Below are positions 1 through 11,478 of a DNA stretch of 64,000 bases, piece after piece. Every line of letters begins with the position of its first letter. The stretch's first letter is position 1. The notes below the pieces were generated by a model. The model had not been told where the DNA came from, made no database searches, and saw nothing but the letters and a program-made list of their open reading frames with translations. Both the position numbers and the translations under genes were made by a program. Source of the stretch: Macrobrachium rosenbergii (taxonomy: Eukaryota > Arthropoda > Malacostraca > Decapoda > Palaemonidae); NCBI RefSeq assembly GCF_040412425.1, contig NC_089766.1:18090401-18154400 (forward strand), given 5' to 3'.

Positions 1-1
1 C

Positions 2-511
2 AAGCCACTTGTGATGCCAAAGAAATGTTCACTCAGTGTTGATGTTAGTTGGCCTGGATCCGTGCACGACTCAAGGATATGGAGAAATTCACAAGTGTAT
101 TTACAATTAAGAACTAAAGCTAATGCTGTGCTGGTGATGACGGATATGGATAGAGCCATGTCTCATGACTCCATATCGAAATCCTACATCCCCTGCTGAG
201 GTAAATATAACAAGCTTTTCAAAAAGAGAGTAATAATTGAACGATGCTTTGGCCAACTGAAACGTCGATTTCCTATCTTACAATACGTTTGTCGCGTGAA
301 GTTGGAAAATGTACCGAAAATAATCGTTAGCTGTGTCGTGCTCCATAACATTGCAAAAACTTTAGGTGATCCTGACTTCGAGCCAGCTGAAGAGATACCA
401 GAAGAAGATGAAGAAAACCATGACAACAATCGTGATGAACTAGCTCTTCGCCAACAGGGACAGGAAATCAGGAACAACTTGAGCATTGTGCATTGTAATA
501 TACAACTTTAA
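2..511 (+). pseudogene. PIF/Harbinger transposase (HARBI1-like), 3' part, broken
   Basis: The catalytic half of a DDE transposase of the PIF/Harbinger superfamily; the 5' part lies outside the window. In one frame I read WPGSVHDSRIWRNS, the conserved block around the second acidic residue, then after an in-frame TGA at 197-199 the block VIIERCFGQLKRRF, whose glutamate (codon 239-241) is the expected third catalytic acid, then VVLHNIAKTLGDPDFEP and an acidic tail ending in TAA. Around 160-215 the expected family sequence (PTSPAEV) appears in a different frame, so the stop comes from two compensating indels rather than one point mutation. In these elements the transposase works with a separate Myb/SANT- or MADF-type protein; the remnant at 780-1155 on the opposite strand fits that partner. 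The copy cannot make an intact enzyme as shown. Confidence 0.85.
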
Positions 512-604
512 TAATTAAAAATAATGTTACAACTTACAAGGCATTTCTTAACCAAAATCACTATTTATGAAATTAATGAAGTCACATTTTTGGAAAATGA
601 AATA

Positions 605-762
605 ACATTTTCTGTTTAAACTAAAAAAAAATTAACTCAAATAACAGTTTTTTCTGTTTAAACTAAAAAAAAAAAACTCAAATAACAGTTTTGTTCTGTT
701 TAAACTAAAAAAAACAACTCAAATAACAGTTTTTTTCTGTTTAAACTAAAAAAAATTAACTC
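605..762. repeat. About 40-bp tandem repeat, four units
   Basis: Four near-identical units, each containing TTCTGTTTAAACTAAAAAA followed by ACTCAAATAACAG, with length variation in the A-run. They lie between the two convergent Harbinger remnants and are probably part of the element. Confidence 0.85.
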
Positions 763-779
763 ATGATGAAGTTTTATTT

Positions 780-1155
780 TTACAACATAAAATACGTTTG
801 ATTTCCGTCAGAAACAGTTTTTGGTGTTGATTTCTCAGGCTGCTGCATCATTTCCAACTTCTTTTCGTAGTATTGTTGTTGCACTACACTCGTTTTATAC
901 TGCTGCAAAAAGTACTAAGCGTTGGAGTTCTTTAGTTGTCATTTTTCTAGTTTCATCTGTTTCATACTTCTCTGTCGCTAATTTCTTCTTTGGCGGCAAT
1001 GGTTGAACATCAGTGAGACTACTACATGACTGCTCATGAGTTGCTTCACTCTCGCTTCGCTGTAGAATTGGTTCATTTCTTCTAAGCGCTCCAGAAACAC
1101 GAGTCAACCTTTTGCTTCTGCTTGGAGGATATCCTCGCAAGTAAAAGGTAATCAT
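780..1155 (-). pseudogene. Harbinger accessory DNA-binding protein, C-terminal part, broken
   Basis: A reading frame from 1155 down to 895 has a basic, proline-containing start (SRSKRLTRVSGALRR), then polar sequence with PPKKKLATEKYETDE. Shifting frame near 905 continues it with VVQQQYYEKKLEMMQQ and a stop at 780-782. A short amphipathic YYxxKLE segment near the C-terminus is usual in Myb/SANT- or MADF-type partners encoded by PIF/Harbinger transposons, and the convergent layout with the transposase is also usual. The N-terminal DNA-binding domain is not visible; it would lie upstream (higher coordinates), where I see only a possible fragment (LGGIHKNEGYP, about 1220-1265). The assignment rests mainly on position. 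Confidence 0.5.
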
Positions 1156-2893
1156 TATGAATATGGAAAGAAAGATTTGCTTATACTTCTACCTTTTGCT
1201 TCAGAGAATTACCTTGTACTTCTACCTTATGCTTACAAGGATATCCTTCATTTTTATGAATACCTCCCAATGTGTCTAACAACGGAGGCTGATTTCTGAA
1301 CTTTATTCTGAAATGATGTCATTGTAATTGGTAACTGTTACTTCTATAACAGGCAAATGTTTCATTACCAGGTTGTTTGTTTACAAGAGAAATGGAATGA
1401 TGAGAAAACTGGGATCCTTCATCATCTTTCCCTCGTTTTCTCTCCAACGTAAAGAAACATTTCGTGAAAACAAAGAGGAAACCTTTTTGCACGCAACACT
1501 GTCACAGACCATCGACTAATCAGGTTTCATGGCAGCGTCTCGTCTCTGTCGGCTGGCAGATTCCAAAGATCCTCATCAGAGGTCTTGTACCCTTTTAAAA
1601 CACTATCACACTCACTGGCCGCCTTTGGGCATAAGACCCGTGCAGGCATAAGACCGATTTACTCTGAACCAGCCTCCTGATAGAAGCACAAGATTTGTGT
1701 GTTCGAAATAAAAATCATAATGGTAAAAGCTATATAAATAAATATTTCAAAAATCTCCTCCAAATATATGTAATGGAGGAAAGTCATCATTTGCTCTCTT
1801 AAGGAAAGCAAATTGAGAGGCACCGTTTTCCGTTTCTAAACTCAAGTTTTCTCAGGTAAATACGCAACCCACACTTCATTAACTGCTTCCATTTTGGTCG
1901 ACTATGTACTCGTCATATTGGCATTAAAATCTAATAAACATTTATCGTCATCATTTGGGTAAGGCACAGGGGTACCTGAGAGAGTTCGATGCTACTGTCA
2001 GATATAACAGACGTGAGAGGAAATGAAAAGTAAATGTGATAACTGGAAAAGGGTCATTAACACCCAAGTGATAATTGATGATATGTAATTAATTTTAATG
2101 ACGTTGCTGCTATTCCCTGTATTCTTTTACCCTTAAACATGAAACCGATTTTATTGGAAGGTTTCAAGCTGTAATGTCCTTCCATAGATTCTCGGTAGCA
2201 TTTCTGGTCTTCAGTAGTCCACACAAGCCTTCCAAGAGCTTATTGCAGTAAGGGTAATGAGATCTCTTCAGAGGATGGGTGTGAATTTTGATTACCCTTT
2301 TCATGATTTCATGAGCATTCGGTTTTCATTCTCTGAACAGGTGACTTCTATCCTTGAGTTATTGCATTAGATGACAAGTGAAAACTTCAAAACCACTAAG
2401 AATAAGTAGATCACTTTTGGTATTTCCTTTAGCCTGCTTTGTCATATATTTCTGTAGTTAGAAATTCCAACTATTTAGTTATGTTTTAACATCACTGAAA
2501 GATTATAACCTCAGGAGGATTAGGTGAGGTCCAACATCTTCGATAAATCCAGACAAGGCTGATGCTCTGTCAGCATCGATCGAGATGCACATCTTCTGGA
2601 TAGGAGTCGTGACATCGGACTTTGACCTCTATGGGTTGAAGGGATTTGTCTTTCGTCTGCCAGTCATGTCCATCCATGAAATTGCTTCTTTCTGTCATTA
2701 AATTCATGATTATTTTATCTTCTGAATTCTTTCAGTATCATTTCTACTGACTGTTCTTCCTGATCAGACATTCTGTAGAGTAATTTTATTCCTCCTATCA
2801 TCAAGATTTTTTCATATTCTCTGAATGATTGTGAAATCCTTGCATTTGATTTTAGAAAAGAAACGTTCCAGTCTCAGATCATTATCATCCAGC
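1156..2893. other. Non-coding stretch, nothing recognised
   Basis: AT-rich sequence with stops in all frames. A short repeat of CTTCTACCTT..TGCTT occurs three times near 1100-1235 next to the Harbinger remnant. I see no gene, RNA or clear transposon. Confidence 0.5.
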
Positions 2894-2958
<65 letters not shown>

Positions 2959-2959
2959 T
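2894..2959. repeat. (AAT)n microsatellite
   Basis: Uninterrupted ATA/TAA trinucleotides, about 22 units. Confidence 0.95.
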
Positions 2960-3165
2960 AAAAAGGTCATTATGTTTTATTCAAGAAGACATTCCCGTTA
3001 TCAGTATCCTCTAAGAATAGAATCACTCGATCATTCTCAGCTCTCTAAAACCAATCCCGCTCCCGACCTGGTCCGTGTTTGGTGATTTATGAGGTTCCGT
3101 TATGGGGAATGTCTTATTTCCACCTCATTAACTGGCCTGAGTGATCGTCATCTTGACACCCGTTC

Positions 3166-3181
3166 ATTTATCAGAGACACG
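3166..3181 (+). repeat. Left target-site duplication of the Penelope-like element
   Basis: ATTTATCAGAGACACG, exact direct copy at 4635-4650. Confidence 0.75.
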
Positions 3182-3468
3182 CCAATACAGTCCACAGGAG
3201 AAAAGAGAATAAAACACTTTAATAGCTCGATGATTTCGCCTTCCACCAGGCCTCTTCAACAGCTTTATTACAACTAAACAGAAGAAGTACATACATAAAA
3301 ATCACAAACATTGTTTCTCACCAGAGAAAAAAAAGTACAGTTGTCAAAGTTAAAACAAGTGGTCAAGAATTAGCAATTCATAAAAGTTAAAAGTCATTTA
3401 AAACCTTTCTCTGAATCTGTACTGTTGTGAAACAATGTGAGGGAATAAATGGTCTAATTTATATATGC
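3182..3468 (-). repeat. Left inverted terminal repeat of the Penelope-like element
   Basis: Matches the reverse complement of 4287-4605 with scattered differences (shared landmarks: CAGTCCACAGGAGAAAAG, CCACCAGGCCTCTTCAA, CTGTTGTGAAACAA). Read on the minus strand it includes the element's C-terminal codons (IYKLDHLFPHIVSQQYRF), so it is a copy of the 3' end. Confidence 0.85.
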
Positions 3469-3542
3469 ACTGAATTTTATTAAAGTTTTTTGTTTGCTGT
3501 CTATCTGATCTTAATTCCTTAGTACCATCAATATAATTCACC

Positions 3543-4180
3543 ATGGAGAAAGAAACAAATAACCCCATAAACTTCTTAGACACTAATGTAATGAGAACAG
3601 ACAATGGCCTGAAATTCAAAATTCACAGAAAAGCTACAAGTAACATCTTAATGATCAACGCAAAATCGACTACCACACGTAATGATAAGTACATGGCTTT
3701 GAGATCTCATTTTCTAAGAGCACTTAGACTAGTTAGCCCTGAGTATGTGGACAAAGAGTTTAGCAATATCACCAGAACTGGCATAGAAAAACCACTTTTC
3801 AGTCAGGGAAATAGAAGAAGGTTTATTCCTAGCTAAACAAACATTTTATAGAACAAACACCAAAAAGGAATATGATATAAGTAATACTTTGGTTCTTCTT
3901 TCCACCCTTCATTCAGTGATATTGTTTATCCTTTAAGAATATTAAACTTTAAAGTAGTCTTTTCTTACTTCAACACAAGAGGAAAGACAGTCATTTGCAA
4001 CAGCCCCACACAAGAAGATGTGGTTTGCAAAATACTTTGTGAATGTGGTATATTCTACCTGGGACAAACCGGAAAAAATATTAATAAGAGAATTTCCCAA
4101 CATCGATATTGTGTAAGAACAAATTCTCCAAACAGCGCTATTAATTTACGTGTGCAAAACTGTGGTTGTCCTATTCTTTG
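3543..4180 (+). pseudogene. Penelope-like RT C-terminus and GIY-YIG endonuclease, frameshifted
   Basis: From the ATG at 3543, the first 80 or so residues carry the PLE motif INFLDTNVMRTDNGLKF, a spacer, then LRALRLVSPEYVDKEFSNI, the region after the RT palm in Penelope proteins. A frameshift near 3790 breaks it. In another frame the 3880-4178 region gives FSDIVYPLRILNFKVVFSYF and then CGIFYLGQTGKNINKRISQH, the core of the GIY-YIG nuclease that PLEs use to nick their target. The first GIY motif has become VVC. At least two frameshifts and a stop near 4179 make it inactive. The reverse transcriptase catalytic core is missing. Confidence 0.8.
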
Positions 4181-4286
4181 AACAAAACAGAAACATTATT
4201 CAAAGAAAATTATATAATGACAAGAAATTTGTTAGAAACGGCTTGCATAAGTTTTAGCAAACAAAAAAAATTAATATTAATCAGGT

Positions 4287-4605
4287 CATATATAAATTAG
4301 ACCCTTTATTCCTTCACGTTGTTTCACAACAGTACAAATTCAGAGAAAGGTTGAATAGTTCTCTCTTTTAACTTTTCTGAATTGCTAATACTTGACCATT
4401 TGTTTATGATCTAAACAACCTAATTTTGACTTTGACAACTGTTCTTTTATTTTTTTTCGGTGAGAAACAGTGTTTGTGATTTTTATGTAACCTATGTACT
4501 TCTTCTGCTTAGTTGTAATAAAGCTCTTGAAGAGGCCTGGTGGAAGGTAAAGTTATCGATCTATTAGAGTGTTTTATTCTCTTTTCTCCTGTGGACTGTA
4601 TTGAC
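4287..4605 (+). repeat. Right inverted terminal repeat of the Penelope-like element
   Basis: Starts inside the coding 3' end (YKLDPLFLHVVSQQYKF in one frame) and runs through an AATAAA-like signal (GTAATAAAGCTC near 4514) to GTGGACTGTATTGAC. It is the inverted partner of the left arm. Confidence 0.85.
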
Positions 4606-4650
4606 ATATCTCATCTTCGTGGTATGAAGATCATATTTATCAGAGACACG

Positions 4651-5320
4651 GTCCGTTATTTACGGGGAGAGAGAACTCTGGATAATCACTCACATAATTA
4701 TTCATGCCGGACTCAATGATGGACAACCCAGGTGAATCGTCCAAAATATGGTTCCTGCTGATATCTTCACCCACTGCTTGCGCTGTCCTTTTTGTGGCAT
4801 TTTTTAGTCCAAGACATATAACGGGATATTTTAAGAATCTGGGGTCCAGGAAGAAAGAAAATGGAGCCAAGCTGTATTTGCAAATGACTTTTATAAATGG
4901 CTGACATTCCCTTCCTATGCCTACTAAGGCAAAAGTGTTTGCATTGAAGATTTATTCGGAAATTCAGTGAAGACGGATCTTATAAATGAGCTAAAGTAAA
5001 GGAACAGAAATTAAACCTCATATACTCTGAATTAGGAATTCCGTTAGATTTCATCTCAAGACAGAAATAGTTGAAGTCGACAGATTCATAGATATTTCGT
5101 CAACTCTCCTGATTCTGACAATATTAAATACAAATATACAAATAAGTATTCCTATACCTAAATATTTATATGTCCAAACAACAGGAAATGTTTATAAAGT
5201 CGTTTAATGGATGTAATCTTCACTGATTTCTCCATTGCTCTGGAGAAGAAGAGGGATTTCTATAAAACCTGAGTGCAGGATCCTGCCTCCATCTCATTTT
5301 CCCTTTCGAAAGCTTCTCTG
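4651..5320. other. Non-coding stretch, nothing recognised
   Basis: Short frames occur on both strands but none has a recognisable domain or codon pattern. Confidence 0.5.
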
Positions 5321-5402
5321 AGGACAGACCCTCTCAGGACAGATCCTCTGAGGACACATACCCTGAGAACAGATCTTCTGAGGACATATCCCTGAGGACA
5401 GG
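5321..5402. repeat. 15-bp tandem repeat, about 5.5 units
   Basis: Units close to AGGACAGATCCTCTG, each somewhat diverged. Because the unit is a multiple of three, it translates on the minus strand as repeated S-S-E-D-L blocks, but there is no other sign of a gene. Confidence 0.85.
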
Positions 5403-5593
5403 TTCCGACGCCTTAGATAAAAACTCGAGCATGAAGACCACCTTTCGCCTGCGGATAAGTGGAAGCTTCAAGGAATATGATGATGAGGGAAACAAAGGAT
5501 TTCTCCAACGATCTGCCTGAACGGTGAGCAATTTAGAGGATAAAAAATGATGCTTTTACAACAAGATTTTTACCCAATTAATGGCGGTCACTG

Positions 5594-5875
<282 letters not shown>

Positions 5876-5902
5876 TATTATCACTTTGTACGTGATTCAT
5901 TT

Positions 5903-6681
<779 letters not shown>

Positions 6682-7169
6682 GCTTAATGGAGCACAGCTC
6701 TGGTGAAGGGAAGTCCAACATGAGAAGACGTGGGGGCCAAAATACGTTTTGCAGAGGCTGTCCTGTGACAGTGCTGGAGTGGGTGGCGACGGATCTGGTG
6801 AGGTTGAATTGAGAAGGACACAAGGACAGGTGTGATGTATTGGGAGGCCTCTTCTGTGGATGTGTTAGCTTTACCAGTGCTGGAAGCTTCCTTTCAACAG
6901 CAGTAACTCAGTTTGGGAAGAAGAAATCTTCTGGTGTAAAGGTCAACTCTGATGAATAAATCGAGACTGATTGTGCATCGAAGTGTTGAGAGAGAGAGAG
7001 AGAGAGATGGTATGCCCTAACATTTAAAATAAATTTGAAATGGCGTCATAAAACTGTATTCTGGGCTTCAGGGAAATTATAAGCTATAAATGTACCCAAC
7101 CTTCATTCAAAAAACCTTTTGTCTTGGAAGACAGAGCTCCAGTCAGTTGCCTGACTGTCCATAGACAGG
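6682..7169. other. Non-coding stretch with a short (GA)n
   Basis: Contains about ten GA units near 6988-7007; nothing else recognised. Confidence 0.5.
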
Positions 7170-7622
7170 TTGAATGAAAACCGAGTAATTATTCTCCCTT
7201 ACCAAGCGATGTATCTACCGCAGATATTTTACAACTGGTTTTTATTTCAATTTTTTTCTACTCTCATATTAAACAGCGCAGTTCCTATAAAACACAAGTA
7301 TAATGACAGTGTACATATTCTAACGAGATTAATAAATCAAACCGGAAAAAAATCTTTCACTACAGTCAACATATGTAATAACTTTCGCATGTCTTCAAAT
7401 GTGGCTGAGTTCTATTCATGCGAAATTATATATTCATTTGAGAGAACCATTTTATACCTTGAGATTTTATCAATATTGGTTAATGAAGAGACAAGTTGTG
7501 AAGAAAATGATTGGTTTCAATACCAGGCACTAAATTTTCATGTTGCATATATTTCCTATAAATTTAATGAGTTAGGTTATTATGGATATCTGATTCATGC
7601 ACAAAATAGATCGAAGCAATGA
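7170..7622 (+). CDS. Unrecognised 150-residue reading frame (possible exon)
   Basis: I do not recognise this protein. It is the longest frame in the window that is not a translated simple repeat or a known transposon. Residues 10-40 are strongly hydrophobic and aromatic (PQIFYNWFLFQFFSTLIL) and would suit a signal peptide or membrane segment. The rest is ordinary mixed sequence with several cysteines (CNN, CEI, SCEEND). The ATG is preceded by a CAG at 7164-7166, so it could also be the 5' part of an exon. It lies in AT-rich DNA with no neighbouring gene, no ATG context of note and no repeat relation seen within the window. It could be a chance frame; the length makes that less likely but does not exclude it. 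Confidence 0.3.
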   Translation: MNENRVIILPYQAMYLPQIFYNWFLFQFFSTLILNSAVPIKHKYNDSVHILTRLINQTGKKSFTTVNICNNFRMSSNVAEFYSCEIIYSFERTILYLEILSILVNEETSCEENDWFQYQALNFHVAYISYKFNELGYYGYLIHAQNRSKQ

Positions 7623-7852
7623 AAACAGACCTCAAACGCTTTCAAAGTCTCCATAGTCTGTTGTATAAAAGATATATGTAAAAAATCCTATTTTTCTTGC
7701 AAAAGAGCTACTTCAAATCCTTTAAGAGAAAAAATGGAAAATTGGAAATAGACCAACTACGGCAAAACCTGCTGGGGATATAAAGATGACCAGTATCCTT
7801 GTCCTGACTTATTACCATGAAGAAGTTTCCTTTAATTTCATGAACTTGTGAA

Positions 7853-7902
<50 letters not shown>

Positions 7903-8654
7903 TTATACTTTTATACGTGTACCTGTCAGGCTAATTTAGCACCGGTTACCTTTCTCTTGGCTTCCTTTCATCTTCCTTCGCCTCCCCGTCCCACTCGGCT
8001 CTTATTTATTTTGCCGTTTTCTTTGGATCTTCCTCTTTAGCTGAGTCTTTTAATATTCCTCCTTTTTGGTGCCATTGTTCATATTTGCTTTTATCGCTTT
8101 TCTACTTTTCTCTTTCCTTCAACCCCTTTCAGCGAGAAAGGCACAGAGTAAAAGCGAAAGAACCGGTCACTAGGACCGTGACAAAAGTTCTGAGGAGAAG
8201 CGCCGTTTGTGACCTTTGTTGATCTTCCAGAAAGAAGAGAAAGAAATTTCATGTCACTCCTCGAGCGAACAGAAACACCACAAAAGGAACCAGAAGAAGA
8301 AGAGAAGCAGAAAAAATGAATCATATTTTTACCTGCTTTTGTTTAACTTGACTACTGCGTCTGTCTGCCGGTCTGTCTGTCCTCAAACCTTGTCAGTCAA
8401 TTTTCGACCTGTTCCCTTTTTCCGATGGACTTGAAATTTTGCTCGGTTACTCAGTCCCGGTGACAATACAACCTGTCATGATCAGTAGGTCAGTAGTGAC
8501 CTCTAGTGGTCCTACAGTGACCTCTCCCAGTATCTCAGGATTTGTATGAAACTTTCGGATTTTCCACAACTTGTTTGACTCGGTAGAATCTATTTTCTAT
8601 ATAACCCCTCCGCTCAGTGGTCTGGTAAAACTAAGGTATACTTTTTTCCATCAC
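7623..8654. other. Non-coding stretch with a (CT)n tract
   Basis: Holds a (CT)n run at 7854-7901. The part around 8340-8560 (GTCTGTCTGCCGGTCTGTCTG, then repeated CAGTAGTGACCTCT-like words) looks like a dispersed repeat but I cannot name it. Confidence 0.5.
7854..7901. repeat. (CT)n microsatellite
   Basis: About 23 uninterrupted CT units. Confidence 0.95.
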
Positions 8655-9165
8655 CTCCCCCTTCCTCTTACATCCCCTTCCCCTTCCCCTCCCAGCACAC
8701 AGTCAGGTGTTAATTTAGGTGTGTCCAACCCTTCCCTTCCTTATTCCTTTTCCCTCTCCTTCCCTCTTCCATCCACTTCCCCACTCATCCCCTCCTCCCT
8801 CTTCCCTCTCCTCCCCTTTCCTCTTCCATCCACTTCCCCCACCCATCCCCCCTCCCCTTCCTTTTCCCTCCCCTTCCCTCTTCCCTCCCCCTCCCTCTTC
8901 CACCCCTCCACTTCCCCTCCCCTTCCCAGCCCTCCCACTACCCCCTCCTCTTCCCCTCCCCTCCTCCCAATTTTCTTCCCCTCCACGTCCCCTCTCCTCT
9001 TTTCTCCTCGCCTTCCCTTCCTCTCCCCCCTCCCCTTCCCTCATCTTCCCTCTTCAATCCCGTTCAACCTCGCCTTCCTCCCCATTTCCCCTTCCCCTCA
9101 CCTTCCAACTCCCCACCCCTTCCCTCTTCCATACCTTCCCCATTCCCTTCCCCCACCCTTAAACG
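8655..9165. repeat. Polypyrimidine tract of about 500 bp
   Basis: Almost only C and T on the plus strand, built from irregular CCCTTCCC / CCTCCCCTTC words rather than a fixed unit. The long Ser/Pro/Leu/Phe-rich frames across it are translated low complexity, not a protein. Strong purine/pyrimidine strand asymmetry makes triplex (H-DNA) formation possible. Confidence 0.9.
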
Positions 9166-9277
9166 GATATCAGTTTCGTTAACTACAATCATAAATCGTT
9201 TACAATTTCTGTCAGAAATAAAAAGTATAAAATAAAAAATCTAAAAAAAGTTTATAGACATGCTTTTTTTTTTTTTT

Positions 9278-9536
9278 AAAATGCACTCAAAATTTTTTTT
9301 TTTTTTTTTTTGAGACACATCAGGGTTTTCTTACAATTAATCATGTCTACGAAAATAAAAGCGTGGGCCCCAAACATGGAAGGAATGCTACAGGAAAAGA
9401 AATGGATTTTTTTTTTATTTCTTGTAGCAATTCCTTCCATGTTTAGGGCCAACGCTTTCATATTTGTAGACATGGTTAATTGTAAGAAAATCCTGGCGTC
9501 TCAAAAAATTATTATTTTTACTTTTCAGTGCATTTG
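9278..9536. mobile_element. Hairpin MITE
   Basis: Two arms of about 125 bp, reverse complements of each other with few mismatches, separated by about 15 bp. Landmarks: AATGCACT at the outer left and AGTGCATT at the outer right; TTTTCTTACAATTAA / TTAATTGTAAGAAAAT; CAAACATGGAAGGAAT / ATTCCTTCCATGTTTA. No coding sequence. Typical of a non-autonomous DNA transposon that is almost all terminal inverted repeat. Confidence 0.85.
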
Positions 9537-9947
9537 AATAAAGTATGTCCACAATTTTTTTTTATATATTTTCTTATCATCACTTTCAGCAGGGGGTAAT
9601 ACATATGAAAAGTCAATATTTAAATATCTTAGAAAGTATTACATTACCTATATGAAAGAAGCCTCACAACCTAATAAATACAGAGATGATTCTATCTTGT
9701 TTCAAGGAAATGCCATTATTGTATGATATCCTCAATATTGATGATATTTATTTAAATTTCGCCTTAATACAAATATCGTTAATTACTAAAGCAATAATTC
9801 TAGTAAAATCGTCGGACCTCCCTGATCCACTCACTGAACCCGACGCAAATTTCAAGCAAGACGCTTTGGTCCATTCAGGGAAGTTTCCCTCCACAAGATG
9901 TCCTGACTCAGGGATGTTTCATCAGCTTTCTTCAGCTTCTGTATGCA

Positions 9948-9949
<2 letters not shown>

Positions 9950-10037
<88 letters not shown>
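9950..10037. repeat. (GA)n microsatellite
   Basis: About 40 GA units with one A insertion near 10014. Confidence 0.95.
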
Positions 10038-10512
10038 CAGACTAATAATTCCTTTCCCCTAGCCTTCTCAGTGCTTTGAAACTTATGTTAATAACAATCA
10101 TATCCATATTCAGAGCCAATCTCTCCATCTGAAAATACAGCAGTTTGCATTTTCGCTTTCGTTTCTAACAATCAGCGTTAATTCTACCGTTATTGCAACT
10201 GTTAACACCATTACACATAACAACTAATTTCCCTCTCTCCTCTGTACAAATACATACGCGAACAGTGCTCAGTTCAACATTCTTTCCGAAGCCGTTAGTA
10301 AGAGACTACCACTGATAGGTTTCATGAAGAGCTGCTCTCATTAATACAGCTATATGCTTAACGTCACTTCAAGTCATTTATAAAAAGTTTTTATCTAGAG
10401 AAATATAAATATGTTTATGTTCTCCGAAGCTCTTTTGTTCCAAAATCGTGAGAGAAATTGTGACACTTCTGAAAACATGAGACCTGTTACTGTCATCCAG
10501 ACGGGACTATAA

Positions 10513-10793
10513 TAAGTATACCTTAGTTTAACCAGACCACTGAGCTGATTAACAGCTCTCCTAAAGAGGGCTGGCCCGAAGGATTAGATTTATTTTACGC
10601 GGCTAAGAACCAATTGGTTACCTAGCAACGGGACCTACAGCTTATTGTGGAATCCGAACCACATCATAACGACAAATGAATTTCTATCACCAGAAGTAAA
10701 TTCCTCTTATTCTTCATTGGAGGCTCGGAGATTCGAACTCGCGGCCAGCAGAGTGCTAGCTGAGAACGGAACCCACTATCCCAACGAAGAACT
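10513..10793 (-). mobile_element. tRNA-derived SINE, minus strand
   Basis: Read on the minus strand it begins with a tRNA-like head: CTCAGCTAGCACTCTGCTGG, then GCGAGTTCGAATC, a good B box (plus-strand 10730-10738 region). The body continues through CAATTGGTTCTTAGCC and ends in CTAAGGTATACTTA. I recognise this composition as a SINE common in decapod genomes. It is not a functional tRNA gene because the head cannot be folded into a proper cloverleaf and the body follows directly. No poly-A tail is seen. Confidence 0.7.
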
Positions 10794-11422
10794 ATTGTCA
10801 ATGACTTAGGTCTTTGTTTAACTACATAGTTTTCAAAATATTTTATGTTGTCCACAATTTTTAGGATAGGCTACCATCTGTGCAAAGAACTGGTTGCTGT
10901 CTGAATAAATCTCTAGGAGGTGTTGCGAGATCCTAGAATAGAGGCCAAGAACAGTTTGGAGGTTCAAAATGTGTGCTCCTTCAGGACTTGCGTAAGTTCT
11001 ACGGACAACGTTTCTCAAAAGTTCCTGAATGAAACGTTTTTTTTACTGAGAAATTTTGCACAGAACATCAGCTCTGAACTGCATCGCCTGGAATGTCTAG
11101 GAATTTTCTTTCTCTCTCTCTCTCTTTAGTGAGGCAAGTGACTCTGATCATAATTTTACAGAATTTACCTGCGTGTCCGTGTACGAGAAAAGAAACCATC
11201 TCCCGTTCTCAATGCAGTCACAAGGGGAAGACATGTTCCATTTACAAACAGTTCAATTAAGCTCAAAGATGGGATGATTTGCCGGAGCCCCTTGCGTCTG
11301 AATAATAGGATACGAGGTTCTCTGGCTTCCTTGCAAAAGGCGTATAAGTGATAAGATGAGACACTGCGCTCATGAATATATAATGCCTCTTCTGTGTTTA
11401 GGACTCATATGTATTAGGTTCT

Positions 11423-11478
<56 letters not shown>

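Larger units (their letters stand above)
3182..4634 (+). mobile_element. Penelope-like retroelement with inverted terminal repeats
   Basis: A compact Penelope-like element (PLE): a terminal repeat at 3182-3468, a decayed RT plus GIY-YIG core, and the same terminal repeat in inverted orientation at 4287-4605. Immediately outside it, ATTTATCAGAGACACG occurs at 3166-3181 and again, same strand, at 4635-4650, which fits a target-site duplication. Inverted or direct terminal repeats (pseudo-LTRs) that include the 3' end of the coding region are characteristic of PLEs. Only the C-terminal part of the usual RT is present, so this is a 5'-truncated copy. The right arm ends about 30 bp short of the right duplication. 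Confidence 0.8.

Noticed and set aside
8571..9182. 203-residue Ser/Pro/Leu-rich reading frame
   Set aside because: Translation of the polypyrimidine tract; overlapping frames look the same and the opposite strand gives a Gly/Glu/Arg equivalent.
10725..10793. A functional tRNA gene on the minus strand
   Set aside because: The B box is good but no full cloverleaf can be formed and the sequence continues into a SINE body.
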